In this document: positions 41,101 through 44,524 of the stretch, one piece after another
How the letters are laid out: each line of letters starts with the position of its first letter
Position numbering within the stretch: position 1 is the first letter of the stretch
Source: Patiria miniata
Lineage: Eukaryota; Echinodermata; Asteroidea; Valvatida; Asterinidae
DNA length: 64,000 nucleotides
Direction of reading: 5' to 3'
Assembly (NCBI RefSeq): GCF_015706575.1
Contig: NW_024037051.1
Span: forward strand, 18,619,153 to 18,683,152
The notes under the pieces: generated by a model
Seen by the model: only the letters and a program-made list of their open reading frames with translations
Databases searched by the model: none
Told to the model about the DNA's origin: nothing
Translations under genes and position numbers: made by a program

Positions 41101-43524
41101 CGACGAGCAGGTAAGTACAAACATTTCTCGTTCTTAATTTACTCGGTTACCATTTTATTTGATTAAGGAATTTTTCATGGCTTCAGTAACTTTATTGATA
41201 TCCATTATCGAATGACACAAAATTTGCTTCATGGAGAAATACAGACTTTTCCCAAATTATCTTGTGATTTTTTGTGAGTGCTAAGCCACATTTTTTCTTT
41301 CAATTGTGCACATGATGAAAAGGTACACTTATAAAGGGCTTTGAAGACGGTCTTGTTGGGGTTTTCATTATTGAAGTCGTCAGGACTTTTCAATGGCCTC
41401 CACCAAGGGTGAACAACCCCCCCCCCAAAAAAAAATGTTTCCTTATTTTTATTTTTTTTAGCGCCACTAGCAGAGGATGAGGAATTTGACTCTCAAGGTA
41501 AGCCTTGTGAGACTCTTTTTTACACTTTAACGTTTTATTTTAGTGTGGATAATTCTTTTCTGCAAAACAGTACATAAGTTATGTTTATAGCACCCATGTG
41601 TATGTTTTGTGGCCAAATTGTCAACCTCGACCATTTGGCCAAACATTTAAAATGAGTTATATCTTGCAACAGTATTAAGCAGCAGGGACAATTTCTTATC
41701 AACTGGTTTTTATCCCCCTTGCTGTAACTTGTAAGCCAGAGGGGGATTTATTGCGATAGCGTATTCCTTCTCTGTAACTTGAGAAATACTTTAGTTAGGA
41801 ACTTGAAATTTGGTTCGTGGGTTGCTCTTGGTAGTCTTAAGAAGTTTAATGATTTTGGGGCCGACAGTGTCAAAGGTCAAGGTCATTTTTGCTTAAACAC
41901 TAGAAATCTTCCATTTTGGTGTGGGACATTGACTTTATAAAACTGCTAGCATGCCAGGGGGATTGCGCAAGTCTCACTTGCAGTATGTTTTTGTGCTGTT
42001 AACGCTCCAGAAAAAGCAACCAAATTGATTTGAAAACTTCCATCCTTATCCTGAAGTTAAACCCCATTAAATAAGCCGATCCCACAAACTATAAGCCATA
42101 TACCTGTGCGTGTGAACATTTCTAGCACATGTAGGGTGTACTGTTTGCGTGTTTTCTAATCATGGCACTTTGCAAAAATGTCCTCTCCCGTACAAACACT
42201 ATGTTAATTCACTTTTACGTGTGTATATATTAATTACGTTTGTTTACCCAGGGTTTGCTGAAACAGTTTGTGGTTTTCATTGGGGCCCTGCATACATTAC
42301 AGATTATTAATTAAAGTTGAATGTAGGCAAAGTAAAATTCACAAGGACTATAGAAATAGTTTCACAAAGCTATTCATTTTAAACATTCAAGTACAGGGTA
42401 CCCCCCCCCTCAAAAAAATAAATAAATAAATAAATAAGATAAATAAATAATAAATAAATAGATAAATTAATATATTAATATATAAACAAAACAAACAAAC
42501 CTATAAGGCACATATAAATATTAAGTGGAAAAATGTAATGTTGCTGTATAAAACTGTGCTTTCTGAGTACAGTCTTCAACTTAATTTGTGTAAAAAAAAT
42601 CCTACACCTAGCAAATATGTCTGTGTAATCAGTATGAAATATTTAGTATCAAGCCCGAATTATGCTAAATTATGTGATATAACTTACACCATATTGAATC
42701 AAAAGTTGTTTCATTTCGGTTGATTTGACTAAAGCAAAACCTTTTTCTTTTTCAGGATCATATCAGGATCGGCCAGCAGGTAAGTACAAACATTTCCTAG
42801 GTTTTTTTTTTTAACTTTCTAGCTTATAATTTTATTTTTTTCTAAGAATTGAGATCATGGCTGCAGTAACTGTATTGATATCCATTATTCATTGTGAAAA
42901 AACCAAATAGGAGCCACTCCCTCTATGGTTTAAATATTTGTTGTCGTGAATTTTACTTTTAAATATTTTTTTCCAGCTTGAGTGTATGTAAAAACATGTG
43001 AAATGCTTTTTTTTAGCCCTTGGAAATGATAATACACTGTACATGTATTGGCCATGAACAGTGAAATCAGTATGGAATATTTAAGTGTTGCATTGACAAA
43101 GCAGTTTACGTGTAACTTGCAAGTGCGTTGTTGTGCAACATTAATTTTTAAATGTTGTATTTCAGGTGTTGAAGCTGAGCCTATATATCAGGACCCAGCT
43201 CAACAATTAGATCCCCGCTTGTCAGTCCAACCCAATCCCAGCAATAAAGCCCAACCTCAGCAATCGCTTCCCCCAGACAGCCCGTCAGTCAAACCCAAGC
43301 CCGGCAATAATTACCAAACTCAGCAATCGGGTCCCAGCTCGTCTACCCGGCCCAATCTCGACAGTGGAGCCCTTTTGCAACCTCAACAATCGGTTCCCGG
43401 ATCACCAATCGAACCCCCGAATCCAGAGTTTTTCAAGTCTGTAAAGTCATTTCAGCCCTACAATCAATTGGATTCTAGCCGGCCAAATCCACCCGAGATA
43501 ATTAATTCGGAGGAAGAAATGTAG
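8086..43524 (+). CDS. TNFR-like transmembrane receptor with intracellular OTU protease domain (15-exon model)
   Basis: Exons by my reading: 8086-8178, 10592-10728, 11941-12043, 12915-12969, 14870-14926, 15224-15295, 17994-18104, 20453-20485, 26785-26817, 38909-39153, 39814-40072, 41087-41110, 41462-41497, 42756-42779, 43166-43524. They sum to 1641 nt (546 residues plus stop) and every junction keeps frame. Domains: signal peptide about 1-25; Cys-rich ectodomain about 32-172, including a TNFR repeat at C82-C121 ending in DQVCGC, like the DTVCGC of TNFR1; transmembrane about 175-198; basic linker; OTU domain about 268-400 with catalytic Cys279 (EGNCFF) and His395 (DEHY); Pro/Gln-rich tail. Family knowledge: TNF receptors recruit adaptors through TRAF motifs or death domains, and OTU proteins such as A20 trim ubiquitin in the same pathway. 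Inference: a receptor carrying its own deubiquitinase. No death domain is seen. The weakest link is the TM-to-OTU join across about 20 kb of repeat-rich intron. Confidence 0.72.
8861..9874. mobile_element. hAT-type non-autonomous element with G-runs and three internal repeats
   Basis: Ends CAGTGGCGTAGCCAGG and CCGGTGGCTATGCCACTG are near-perfect inverted repeats, flanked by the 8-bp duplication TATCCAAC (8853-8860, 9875-9882). Inside are three direct copies (from about 9027, 9222 and 9456) of a roughly 200-bp unit beginning GGTTCGGGGCCCGCTTAAGG, and several G or C homopolymers up to about 28 nt. It lies in intron 1. Confidence 0.85.
9907..10439. mobile_element. piggyBac-like MITE, copy 1
   Basis: TTAA on each side (9903-9906, 10440-10443), and inverted ends AGGTACAGTCCATCATTTG / CAAATGATGGATGCTACCT. 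TTAA duplication is typical of piggyBac transposition. Related copies lie at 47786-48296 and 59006-59248. No transposase inside. Confidence 0.75.
10592..10728 (+). CDS. Exon 2: N-terminal Cys-rich part of ectodomain
   Basis: The acceptor ttcttttctag precedes in-frame coding sequence with five cysteines, including ETLC, DCYC and GTYLDIPC. It starts in phase 0 and ends in phase 2 (GA|GTAAGT). The tandem paralogue exon at 57113-57234 has the same phases, the same ETLC and GTY motifs and similar Cys spacing, which supports it as a true exon. Confidence 0.78.
11941..12043 (+). CDS. Exon 3: TNFR cysteine-rich repeat, first half
   Basis: The acceptor is ctctgttcag. Completing the phase-2 codon gives D followed by CSSYCKPCPYGKFSP, then CLAC and C after five residues. 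The pattern C-x2-C-P-x-G-x-F-S ... C-x2-C-x5-C is the hallmark of TNFR family repeats. The donor is GAG|GTAATT, phase 0. Confidence 0.8.
12485..12626. repeat. Hairpin element in intron 3
   Basis: ATAATATCGGATGGC at the left and GCCATCCAATATTAT at the right bracket arms sharing GTGGATACAAGAATAT and TATGACAATATTGCAC with their inverses. A near-perfect 142-bp palindrome. Confidence 0.7.
12915..12969 (+). CDS. Exon 4: TNFR cysteine-rich repeat, second half
   Basis: The exon closes the repeat with RADQVCGCRR, very close to the DTVCGC end of TNF-receptor repeats. It enters in phase 0 and leaves in phase 1 (CAA G|GTAAGA). A repeat split between exons is common in this family. Confidence 0.78.
13240..13445 (-). 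mobile_element. Degraded tRNA-derived SINE (minus strand)
   Basis: Read on the minus strand it has a tRNA-like box B (GGGTTCAAATCA form) followed by a TTGGGCAAG motif and a CACCCCAATT/GGGTAATAG region, the same order as in the plus-strand SINE at 25022-25310. Confidence 0.45.
13470..14869. other. Intron 4 remainder, no gene supported
   Basis: A GC-richer block at 13690-14350 with an open minus frame may be a transposon relic, but I find no diagnostic motif. The rest is AT-rich with two GGTTGGG(T/G)TC-type direct repeats near 14592 and 14660. Confidence 0.3.
14870..14926 (+). CDS. Exon 5: juxta-repeat Cys/Pro segment
   Basis: After the tttgttttgccag acceptor the frame reads DLTCPPCPEQTTP followed by a Thr/Ser-rich stretch, a stalk-like sequence with one CPPC pair. 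Phases are 1 in and 1 out. The donor AAG|GTTTGA is weaker than the others, so the 3' edge is less certain. Confidence 0.65.
15224..15295 (+). CDS. Exon 6: extracellular stalk
   Basis: A T-rich acceptor (attttttttttaag) is followed by a hydrophilic Pro- and charge-containing stretch (VDPSVNPPQEKRATDNQW), then the good donor TTTG|GTGAGT. Phases 1-1. It has no Cys and fits a membrane-proximal stalk. Confidence 0.65.
15937..16947. mobile_element. hAT-type element with ACTCGACTCGAGTC repeats
   Basis: Ends CAGAGTTGTAA...TTACAACTCTG are flanked by the exact 8-bp duplication GTTGTAGT (15929-15936, 16948-16955). Both sub-terminal regions are packed with GACTCGACTCGAGTC palindromes; the centre (about 16150-16750) is unique AT-balanced sequence with no recognised transposase. 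It is a larger relative of the element at 3770-4121 and sits in intron 6. Confidence 0.85.
17398..17643. mobile_element. Tc1/mariner-type foldback MITE
   Basis: A 246-bp near-perfect palindrome with ends GGGAGGTTTCGCAAGCGAA and TTCGCTTGCGAAACCTCCC, flanked by TA on both sides. The arms share GCAGACGACACGCATATCTC. TA target sites and long inverted arms fit a mariner-type MITE. Confidence 0.8.
17994..18104 (+). CDS. Exon 7: transmembrane helix
   Basis: The acceptor ttttttcaaatag opens a frame with about 24 hydrophobic residues (VVIGIILAMGLVLLVVWIVC) followed by the basic stop-transfer sequence LLKERGYHLR, typical of a type I membrane protein. The donor is CCAT|GTAAGT; phases 1-1. Confidence 0.75.
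18591..19212. repeat. 622-bp foldback with nested inner palindromes
   Basis: The outer arms TAAAGAGGTTGTGGAATGCT and AGCATTCCACAACCTCTTTA are exact inverses, and the match continues inward over about 250 bp. The interior holds four alternating copies of a segment containing AAAGTCGTCGTTGCGGGCAG and ATCGTGACGTAATAAACAGG, so two smaller palindromes lie inside the larger one. No coding content; intron 7. Confidence 0.85.
19961..20033 (+). repeat. tRNA-like sequence (pseudo-tRNA or SINE head)
   Basis: A GGCTGG/CCAGTC acceptor, GCTC/GAGC D-stem, CCAGA/TCTGG anticodon stem with loop ATGGATT, and a GGTTCAAATCC T-loop can be drawn. The T-stem pairs poorly, so it is unlikely to be a working tRNA. Confidence 0.45.
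20453..20485 (+). CDS. Exon 8: 33-nt linker microexon A
   Basis: Acceptor ttaatttcag, donor AAAAG|GTAAAT, phases 1-1. It encodes KQVATRSGTK plus split codons. Exon 9 at 26785 has the same length and phases and a related peptide (EKVAKQSDSE), and the introns around both are homologous, so one is a duplicate of the other. The exon is short; inclusion rests on this pairing and frame conservation. Confidence 0.55.
20690..21008 (+). repeat. tRNA-derived SINE-like unit between direct repeats
   Basis: A tRNA-like core (TAGCTCGGTGGTCGAGCGG box A region, GTGGGTTCGAGTCCCACC box B) at about 20841-20918 lies between two direct copies of a 65-bp block starting GGTAACACACTGA (20690 and 20941). The CTAGAAA loop recalls tRNA-Ser(AGA), but the acceptor stem does not pair. 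Confidence 0.5.
21531..22009. mobile_element. hAT-type MITE, family 2, copy 2
   Basis: Same termini and interior as 6888-7365. The left flank is GTCTGGAT; the right flank begins GTCTGG and is then interrupted by the next MITE and completed by TGGAT after it, so the 8-bp duplication was split by a later insertion. Confidence 0.8.
22013..22291. mobile_element. MITE with GGGCCCAATTTCATAG ends
   Basis: Inverted termini GGGCCCAATTTCATAGC / GCTATGAAATTGGGCCC bracket about 275 bp with GCTTAAGCAG/CTGCTTAA sub-repeats. Its insertion split the target duplication of the neighbouring hAT MITE. The palindromic ends leave the exact duplication ambiguous. Confidence 0.7.
22900..23340 (+). repeat. Intronic duplication copy
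   Basis: 23185-23330 matches 26945-27100 (shared GCCGACTTACATGAATGGTC and TTAATGCTTGAGTTGAATC), and 22929-23175 matches 19251-19500. No open exon with correct phase was found in it. Confidence 0.55.
24537..24593. repeat. Short hairpin
   Basis: GTGAGTGACCAGAAGAGGG and its exact inverse CCCTCTTCTGGTCACTCAC are separated by 19 bases. Weaker outer inverted similarity from about 24472 to 24655 suggests a small MITE. Confidence 0.6.
25022..25312 (+). mobile_element. tRNA-derived SINE
   Basis: Box A-like GTCCAGTGGTTACGGCG and box B GGGTTCGAACCC in the head, then TTGGGCAAGACACTCAAC, a CTCCACCCAGGAGTATAAAT central block and the tail AAAGCACTAAGCATTACAAT followed by TTTATTTATTTTA. This order is typical of animal tRNA-SINEs. 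Confidence 0.75.
25962..26456. mobile_element. Composite of two G-run MITE remnants
   Basis: CAGTGGCGTAGCACAG at 25964 resembles the end of the 8861 element. CACAGGCGTGAAATTCC (26199) pairs with CCTAGGTACGCCTGTG (26434). Several G or C homopolymers lie between. No clear target duplication, so boundaries are approximate. Confidence 0.45.
26785..26817 (+). CDS. Exon 9: 33-nt linker microexon B
   Basis: A long polypyrimidine tract ending tcag precedes a 33-nt symmetric phase-1 exon encoding EKVAKQSDSE, followed by the donor GAAG|GTGAGT. Microexons A and B are both optional for frame, so either could be alternatively spliced. Confidence 0.55.
27428..28109 (-). repeat. 3' LTR
   Basis: 682 bp, bounded by TGTGACG and GTCACA (5'-TG...CA-3'). 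It reads identically to 35789-36470 by eye. A minus-strand TATAAAAG sits at 27910-27917. Confidence 0.95.
28110..28122 (-). other. Polypurine tract
   Basis: Minus strand GAGAGGGGGGCTA lies directly before the 3' LTR, the position where plus-strand DNA synthesis is primed. Confidence 0.8.
28220..28560 (-). repeat. Degenerate tandem repeat in element 3' region
   Basis: About ten loosely matching 25-35-bp units of the form AGTCCTCAACAAATAACTTT (plus strand), between the zinc-finger ORF and the polypurine tract. Confidence 0.7.
28693..29394 (-). CDS. Extra ORF of Gypsy element: two-C2H2 zinc-finger protein (233 aa)
   Basis: Located after pol and before the 3' LTR, where retroviruses keep env. 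The basic N-terminus (rich in Arg, Lys and Asp) is followed by zinc finger 1 (C50, C55, H68, H73; C-x4-C-x12-H-x4-H) and zinc finger 2 (C82, C85, H98, H102; CDTCGDYFARGETLERHMKTH lies there). The C-terminal half is Ser/Pro/Glu-rich with a KKLMKELEKE helix. No signal peptide or membrane segment, so it is not an envelope protein. Family knowledge: such fingers bind nucleic acid. Inference: a captured host gene fragment or an element-encoded regulator. It begins 422 bp past the pol stop and would need a spliced or separate transcript. Confidence 0.8.
   Translation of the reverse strand: MPDEKRGTGSEKRTGNQQSRDKPGKERARRPDKDHRPDPRRDKREPQHRCPHLGCKTVCTQRSNLCRHLREVHRDKERKFFCDTCGDYFARGETLERHMKTHSKNSTPSRSSRPVFSTPKPRKTSSSLPSLPPEPTLELLEEPATPASASTSTASPHPRVGGKCLKKLMKELEKEPPMMADSSTSESEVDTDRQDDNTGHNSDRIEMTITTIFYRNEVVIHQEEIKRNFNMNI
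29463..29576. repeat. 38-bp tandem repeat, three copies
   Basis: TGGAATGCTGATGGAATACG begins at 29464, 29502 and 29540 in units of exactly 38 bp, between pol and the zinc-finger ORF. The GTGGAAT core also occurs in the LTR. Confidence 0.9.
29816..33994 (-). CDS. pol: Gypsy Pol polyprotein (protease, RT, RNase H, integrase; 1392-codon ORF)
   Basis: Aspartic protease DTG at 85-87; reverse transcriptase with YLDD at 518-521 and the VMPFGLCNAPATF block; RNase H with D665, E709, D734 and a final Asp in NADALS; integrase with zinc residues H933, H940, C970, C973 and the catalytic triad D1002, D1062, E1098 (D,D35E). A KWKGPY motif near the C-terminus is the GPY/F module. All key residues are present. 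The ORF overlaps gag in the -1 frame by 181 nt; the listed Met is probably not used, since the shift site gives entry at about codon 24-25. Confidence 0.95.
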   Translation of the reverse strand: MLQLWRPGTFQTELSLKEAEPSFGKRQRANPAGHGKVVTTRPKSSQRHREDESRGNSPPVNNQVHAHSVYVQGNIGRYPIKFMIDTGSTETIISTEEFDKMRRESKPQLLPMAEVIRQADGTPLPVQGSAYMDVQIGGNCTKVEVIVGSIANQGILGMNYLLTTGSKLDLDRMELRIGEHTIPCKETSSCSFCCRVLVEETVHIPPGHESIVPGVLKQQKKLTGWGIIEPSDRTSVGERGLVIARTLVNAGARRYPVRVFNPGTSTVTIYKGSTTGTLTSVDDADIGMDEVCGSVAVLERQEDKDIRLPEHLTKLCEQSIQNVSEGHHWRVKKLLWDFQDIFSKGDDDLGRTELVKHTIEVGAAKPIRQRPRRLPIWQRAEADEQVQQLLERGTIEPSNSPWASPVVLVRKKDGSTRFCVDYRALNDCTLKDAYPIPRVDDSLDSLAGAEWFSTLDLASGYWQVMLDEDAKAKSAFVTRSGLYQWNVMPFGLCNAPATFERLMERVFAGLQWEILLLYLDDIVVHAKTVEEEVNRLEEVFQRLRKAGLKLKPKKCCLFHQEVAYLGHVISKEGVSTDPEKVRVVREWPTPQSVKDVRSFLGLASYYRRYIKGFAHVAKPLHKITEKNRAFNWTEECDKAFRTLKELLTTSPILAYPTLEGEFILDTDASNIGIGAVLSQRQGDGLEKVVAYASRTLTKPERNYCVTRRELLAVVVYVRHFKQYLYGRKFTVRTDHGALRWLTNFRNPEGQLARWLEILSEFDFAIEHRAGRVHQNADALSRKPCKQCGREEERSGPQEEQKAEETSDTSSEEEERSELPEELTVKKIIRGEEERVARTLTLNPKWTLQEMRDGQMADPSITLIMQAVETGERPTWEAISAEQAAVKTYWAQWQQLKVRSGVLSRRWESEDGKLGRWQIVLPTSFRDDVLKELHDSNTARHQGVYKTLQKVRRHYYWSGMSADVRAKVRQCTICAQRKSPSKKARAPLKQYIVGEPMERIAMDVMGPLPRSKRGNAYVLVIGDPFTKWIEAYALPNQQTSTIARTVVEEFICRYGCPKELHSDQGTNFQSAVFREICKLLGIDQTRTCPWNPKSDGFIERFNKSLVDLVSVILRPDQQDWDEQLPYAMMAYRSAAQDSTSESPYFMLMGREIALPLDALTELPTAEEDPLSTDYVQNLRKKMSQAHEVARKNIKASHQRQKRNYDRRVAGKSIESGKFVWLHNSARKKGLSPKLQFKWKGPYLVTEKLSDVTFRIQEKPRTKPKVVHYDKLKLYTGPTLEDWRIKSKAGQTRQIEEQDERPQKSAMAGADKMEQTESQGNADITEENITQENPVEMENGSDETSPSENNEVSGGHHQETGNPTAGKTAQSSPKIQRRYPVRDRRRPIRLEDYV
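33814..35751 (-). CDS. gag: Gypsy Gag polyprotein (645 aa)
   Basis: A long Gly/Ala/Thr-rich N-terminal region of about 310 residues is followed by a capsid-like helical domain (FSGDIPWQDYKAHFE, then LRSRTRGVNESLQALGQ) typical of Gypsy gag, and a CCHC zinc knuckle C587-x2-C590-x4-H595-x4-C600. The start is the first Met downstream of the primer site. It is longer than many Gypsy gags because of the N-terminal extension. Confidence 0.9.
   Translation of the reverse strand: MEARGVIYWGITRGAESLRMERRDEPGFVTPTSLRVQEVDSGVEFRYRGSDTSPQVALGYNMPVNKSAGNQPIIAPPQQQAYPVTTMAHVEVASSGFTGMIGTVPEGWRDQAASSVEKRQEAAQHGWMGNAGEPSAAAWMQSPLQASTPINPFGQRTRATIGHRQPATIGGIRDWNPEGARHKELPTSGLEVGAVSAPGTTAIGAYVPLVFSTMTAGMRTSPGFAATVMQPASGTQVFTATSGDLSWAEAGGQGQVGSTYKPISSERAGTWHQVSAAKGASSQQQPPERSSPTKVEQGLAGSTIQSRKPGPTVEQEGKASAKEENTHHRAQRKPSFVPDRFSGDIPWQDYKAHFESCATINAWTAEEKAYFLAASLKGQAQQVLGDGNQGEQLSYKELTTRLDRRFGPGEQAERFLSELRSRTRGVNESLQALGQGIRRLTELAYPELPRDSRERLAKGHFMDAIQDAEVRVGIFRAHPKSLDDAIRAALETESFLNSERQRQRNHGGRQERNMRATRQVETVSREEFNRQTQAMSEQLNILQTMVTGLAKAMQVQTSSPQKDESGTSNVGNKKEGRERSMFENEACYNCGGLGHFRRNCPSKKLSRASGNASGPTQRVMGRSSLPDPNPANVTVKTSQEGIPHQ
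33919..33925 (-). promoter_or_regulatory. Candidate -1 ribosomal frameshift heptamer G GGA AAC
   Basis: On the element strand GGGAAAC falls in the gag frame as xxG GGA AAC (gag codons 610-611), exactly the X XXY YYZ layout, ten codons after the zinc knuckle and inside the gag/pol overlap. The pol frame is -1 to gag. GGGAAAC is a slippery site known from other viruses. Downstream the GC-rich sequence can form small stems; no strong pseudoknot was worked out. Confidence 0.65.
35770..35787 (-). other. Primer-binding site (tRNA-Leu)
   Basis: Minus strand TGGTGGCAGCGGTGGGAT, one base inside the 5' LTR, is complementary to the 3' end of an animal tRNA-Leu (ATCCCACCGCTGCCACCA). Confidence 0.85.
35789..36470 (-). 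repeat. 5' LTR with TATA box
   Basis: 682 bp, same ends and sequence as the other LTR. Minus-strand TATAAAAG at 36271-36278 is the likely core promoter of the element. Confidence 0.95.
36475..38258. other. Intron 9 remainder
   Basis: It contains an AGTAAATGCTT/AAGCATTTACT inverted-repeat MITE remnant (about 36985-37205) and an imperfect 90-bp direct duplication around 37300-37440 (both halves read GAAGCTATT or AAGCTATTC, then GTAGCTC or GCAGCTCGAG). No exon with phase-1 borders was found. Confidence 0.4.
38259..38748. mobile_element. Inverted-repeat element just upstream of the OTU exon
   Basis: The left end GTGCGTTCGAGTGACTCACC plus GGATCGACCTG pairs imperfectly with the right end, whose inverse reads GTGTGTTTGAGTATAGTTCA then CCCGGATCGACTTG. 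Arms of about 35 bp with mismatches; target duplication unclear. Confidence 0.5.
38909..39153 (+). CDS. Exon 10: OTU domain, catalytic-Cys half
   Basis: The acceptor ggcatgattcag, downstream of a T-run, opens a frame with a charged lead-in (DETEKQRLLDADRQK), a helix (LFDQLKKYL) and the OTU block VPGEGNCFFHAVKDQLKRLG, with the catalytic Cys codon at 39049-39051. The usual Asp two residues before the Asn-Cys pair is Glu here. Then comes LRKKLVEFLRQL and the donor TTG|GTACTG in phase 0. Reading through the donor would hit TGA within three codons, which also indicates splicing here. Confidence 0.78.
39814..40072 (+). CDS. Exon 11: OTU domain, catalytic-His half
   Basis: The acceptor ttcctttttaag (phase 0) leads into a helical stretch, then the OTU middle block (AKDGTYVEAQDVAGTAEML, KLDLIVVKS) and the C-terminal block LGLFDEHYISL, whose His (codon 40057-40059) is the expected catalytic base. 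The donor is TTGA|GTAAGT, phase 1. Both halves together give a complete-looking OTU fold with both key residues present. Confidence 0.8.
40080..41070. other. Intron 11, no gene
   Basis: AT-rich intron with clustered GATGACGTCATCA-type palindromes at 40580-40820, probably a degraded repeat. Confidence 0.35.
41087..41110 (+). CDS. Exon 12: 24-nt microexon SYKDRRA
   Basis: Acceptor tttttttacag, donor GCAG|GTAAGT, phases 1-1. It encodes SYKDRRA plus split codons. A near copy with homologous flanks lies at 42756-42779. The Tyr in SYKD and SYQD could be a phosphorylation site (inference). Confidence 0.6.
41462..41497 (+). CDS. Exon 13: 36-nt acidic microexon
   Basis: A T-rich acceptor ending ttttag precedes PLAEDEEFDSQ, then the donor CAAG|GTAAGC; phases 1-1. 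It sits between the two SYxDRxA microexons and adds a strongly acidic patch. Confidence 0.6.
42756..42779 (+). CDS. Exon 14: 24-nt microexon SYQDRPA
   Basis: Acceptor ctttttcag, donor GCAG|GTAAGT, phases 1-1. It is a duplicate of exon 12: exon, acceptor tract and the first intronic bases (gtaagtacaaacattt) are all shared. Confidence 0.6.
43166..43524 (+). CDS. Exon 15: Pro/Gln-rich cytoplasmic tail and stop
   Basis: After the acceptor ttgtatttcag the frame stays open for about 119 codons to TAG at 43522-43524. The tail is rich in Pro, Gln, Ser and Asn, with three spaced QPQQS or QTQQS blocks, and ends in an acidic EEEM. Near its start is PAQQLD, which fits PxQxxD, the minor TRAF1/2/3/5-binding consensus known from LMP1. 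The repeats suggest a disordered docking tail. Confidence 0.68.
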
Positions 43525-44524
43525 TATCCAAACGCCACTTCATCTGTTATGTACAAAGCCAATGCAGAGTCAAGAACACTTTCAAAGTATTGCCTAACAA
43601 AATTGGAAACGTTTCACAGTCCGAGATTCATGTATTTTCAACAATTTTGCAATGACCAACCATCATTTAGAAGATATGATAAAAAAGTGGTGTCAGGATG
43701 CAACATTCTTTTCAATTTGGAAAGCAGATCTGGCACTGGAAGTAGCGACCAAAGAAACTGATCATCGGTTTTGAGTAATGTATAATTCCCTTCGTGATCG
43801 CTTTAGTTTCCTTCTGAATTTTAACAACCTGTAGTGTATTCCTCCAATGTCTGAAAACTGCCACTTTCTTAATCATGCATCATCACTGTAATTATGTTCC
43901 ATTACATGTATTCCCTCATTTACTCTATTCAAAGGGTACACTTGGAAAATTAAAAATTAACCGCCTTAAATGACCACCTTCCATAATCTTTTTAATTCAG
44001 GTGAAATTGAACATTGTGTGTGAAAATTGTAAACGAAATGTATTTTTGTACTATTAACTAATGGTTAAATTGTCTTATTTTATCAAATAGAATGTAACAT
44101 TAAGTGCCTAATATATGTACATTATAATATACTCCATACTTTTGTATATTTAGAATTTAAATTGCAAATCTTCAGTTTTTCTCTCTTTTTTCATCATTAT
44201 ATTTCGTGGTTTAGAATTGCAATTGATGTATAGATGTAGATATTTTTTACTTGTTAATAGTGCCTTAATTGTGCCTTAATAGTGCATTAATTGTGTGAAA
44301 TGATATTTCGAAAAGCAGGTGATAAAAATGTGATTATATCGACATGGATGCCATTCTAATAACCGCAAACATGATAAATTTGCATCTAAATCTGAATGTG
44401 AACGTATTTTAGCGAGTTGAGGTGAACTACAAATGATTCATTCTAAAGAAATGTGTGGAAAGAAACTAAATTTTACAAGTACTGAACTTTACAACTTCTT
44501 ACATAAAATTAGAATATAAATAAA
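43525..44524 (+). other. Probable 3' untranslated region
   Basis: AT-rich sequence without open frames of note follows the stop codon. The hexamer AATAAA at 44519-44524 is a candidate poly(A) signal; other AT-rich runs nearby make the exact end uncertain. Confidence 0.3.

Larger units (their letters stand above)
41040..42850 (+). repeat. Duplicated microexon with flanking intron
   Basis: The blocks at about 41047-41215 and 42721-42895 share the upstream GATTT(T/G)ACTAA tract, the 24-nt exon, the donor with GTAAGTACAAACATTTC and downstream GTAACT(T/G)TATTGATATCCATT. The unit therefore duplicated with its splice sites. Confidence 0.7.
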
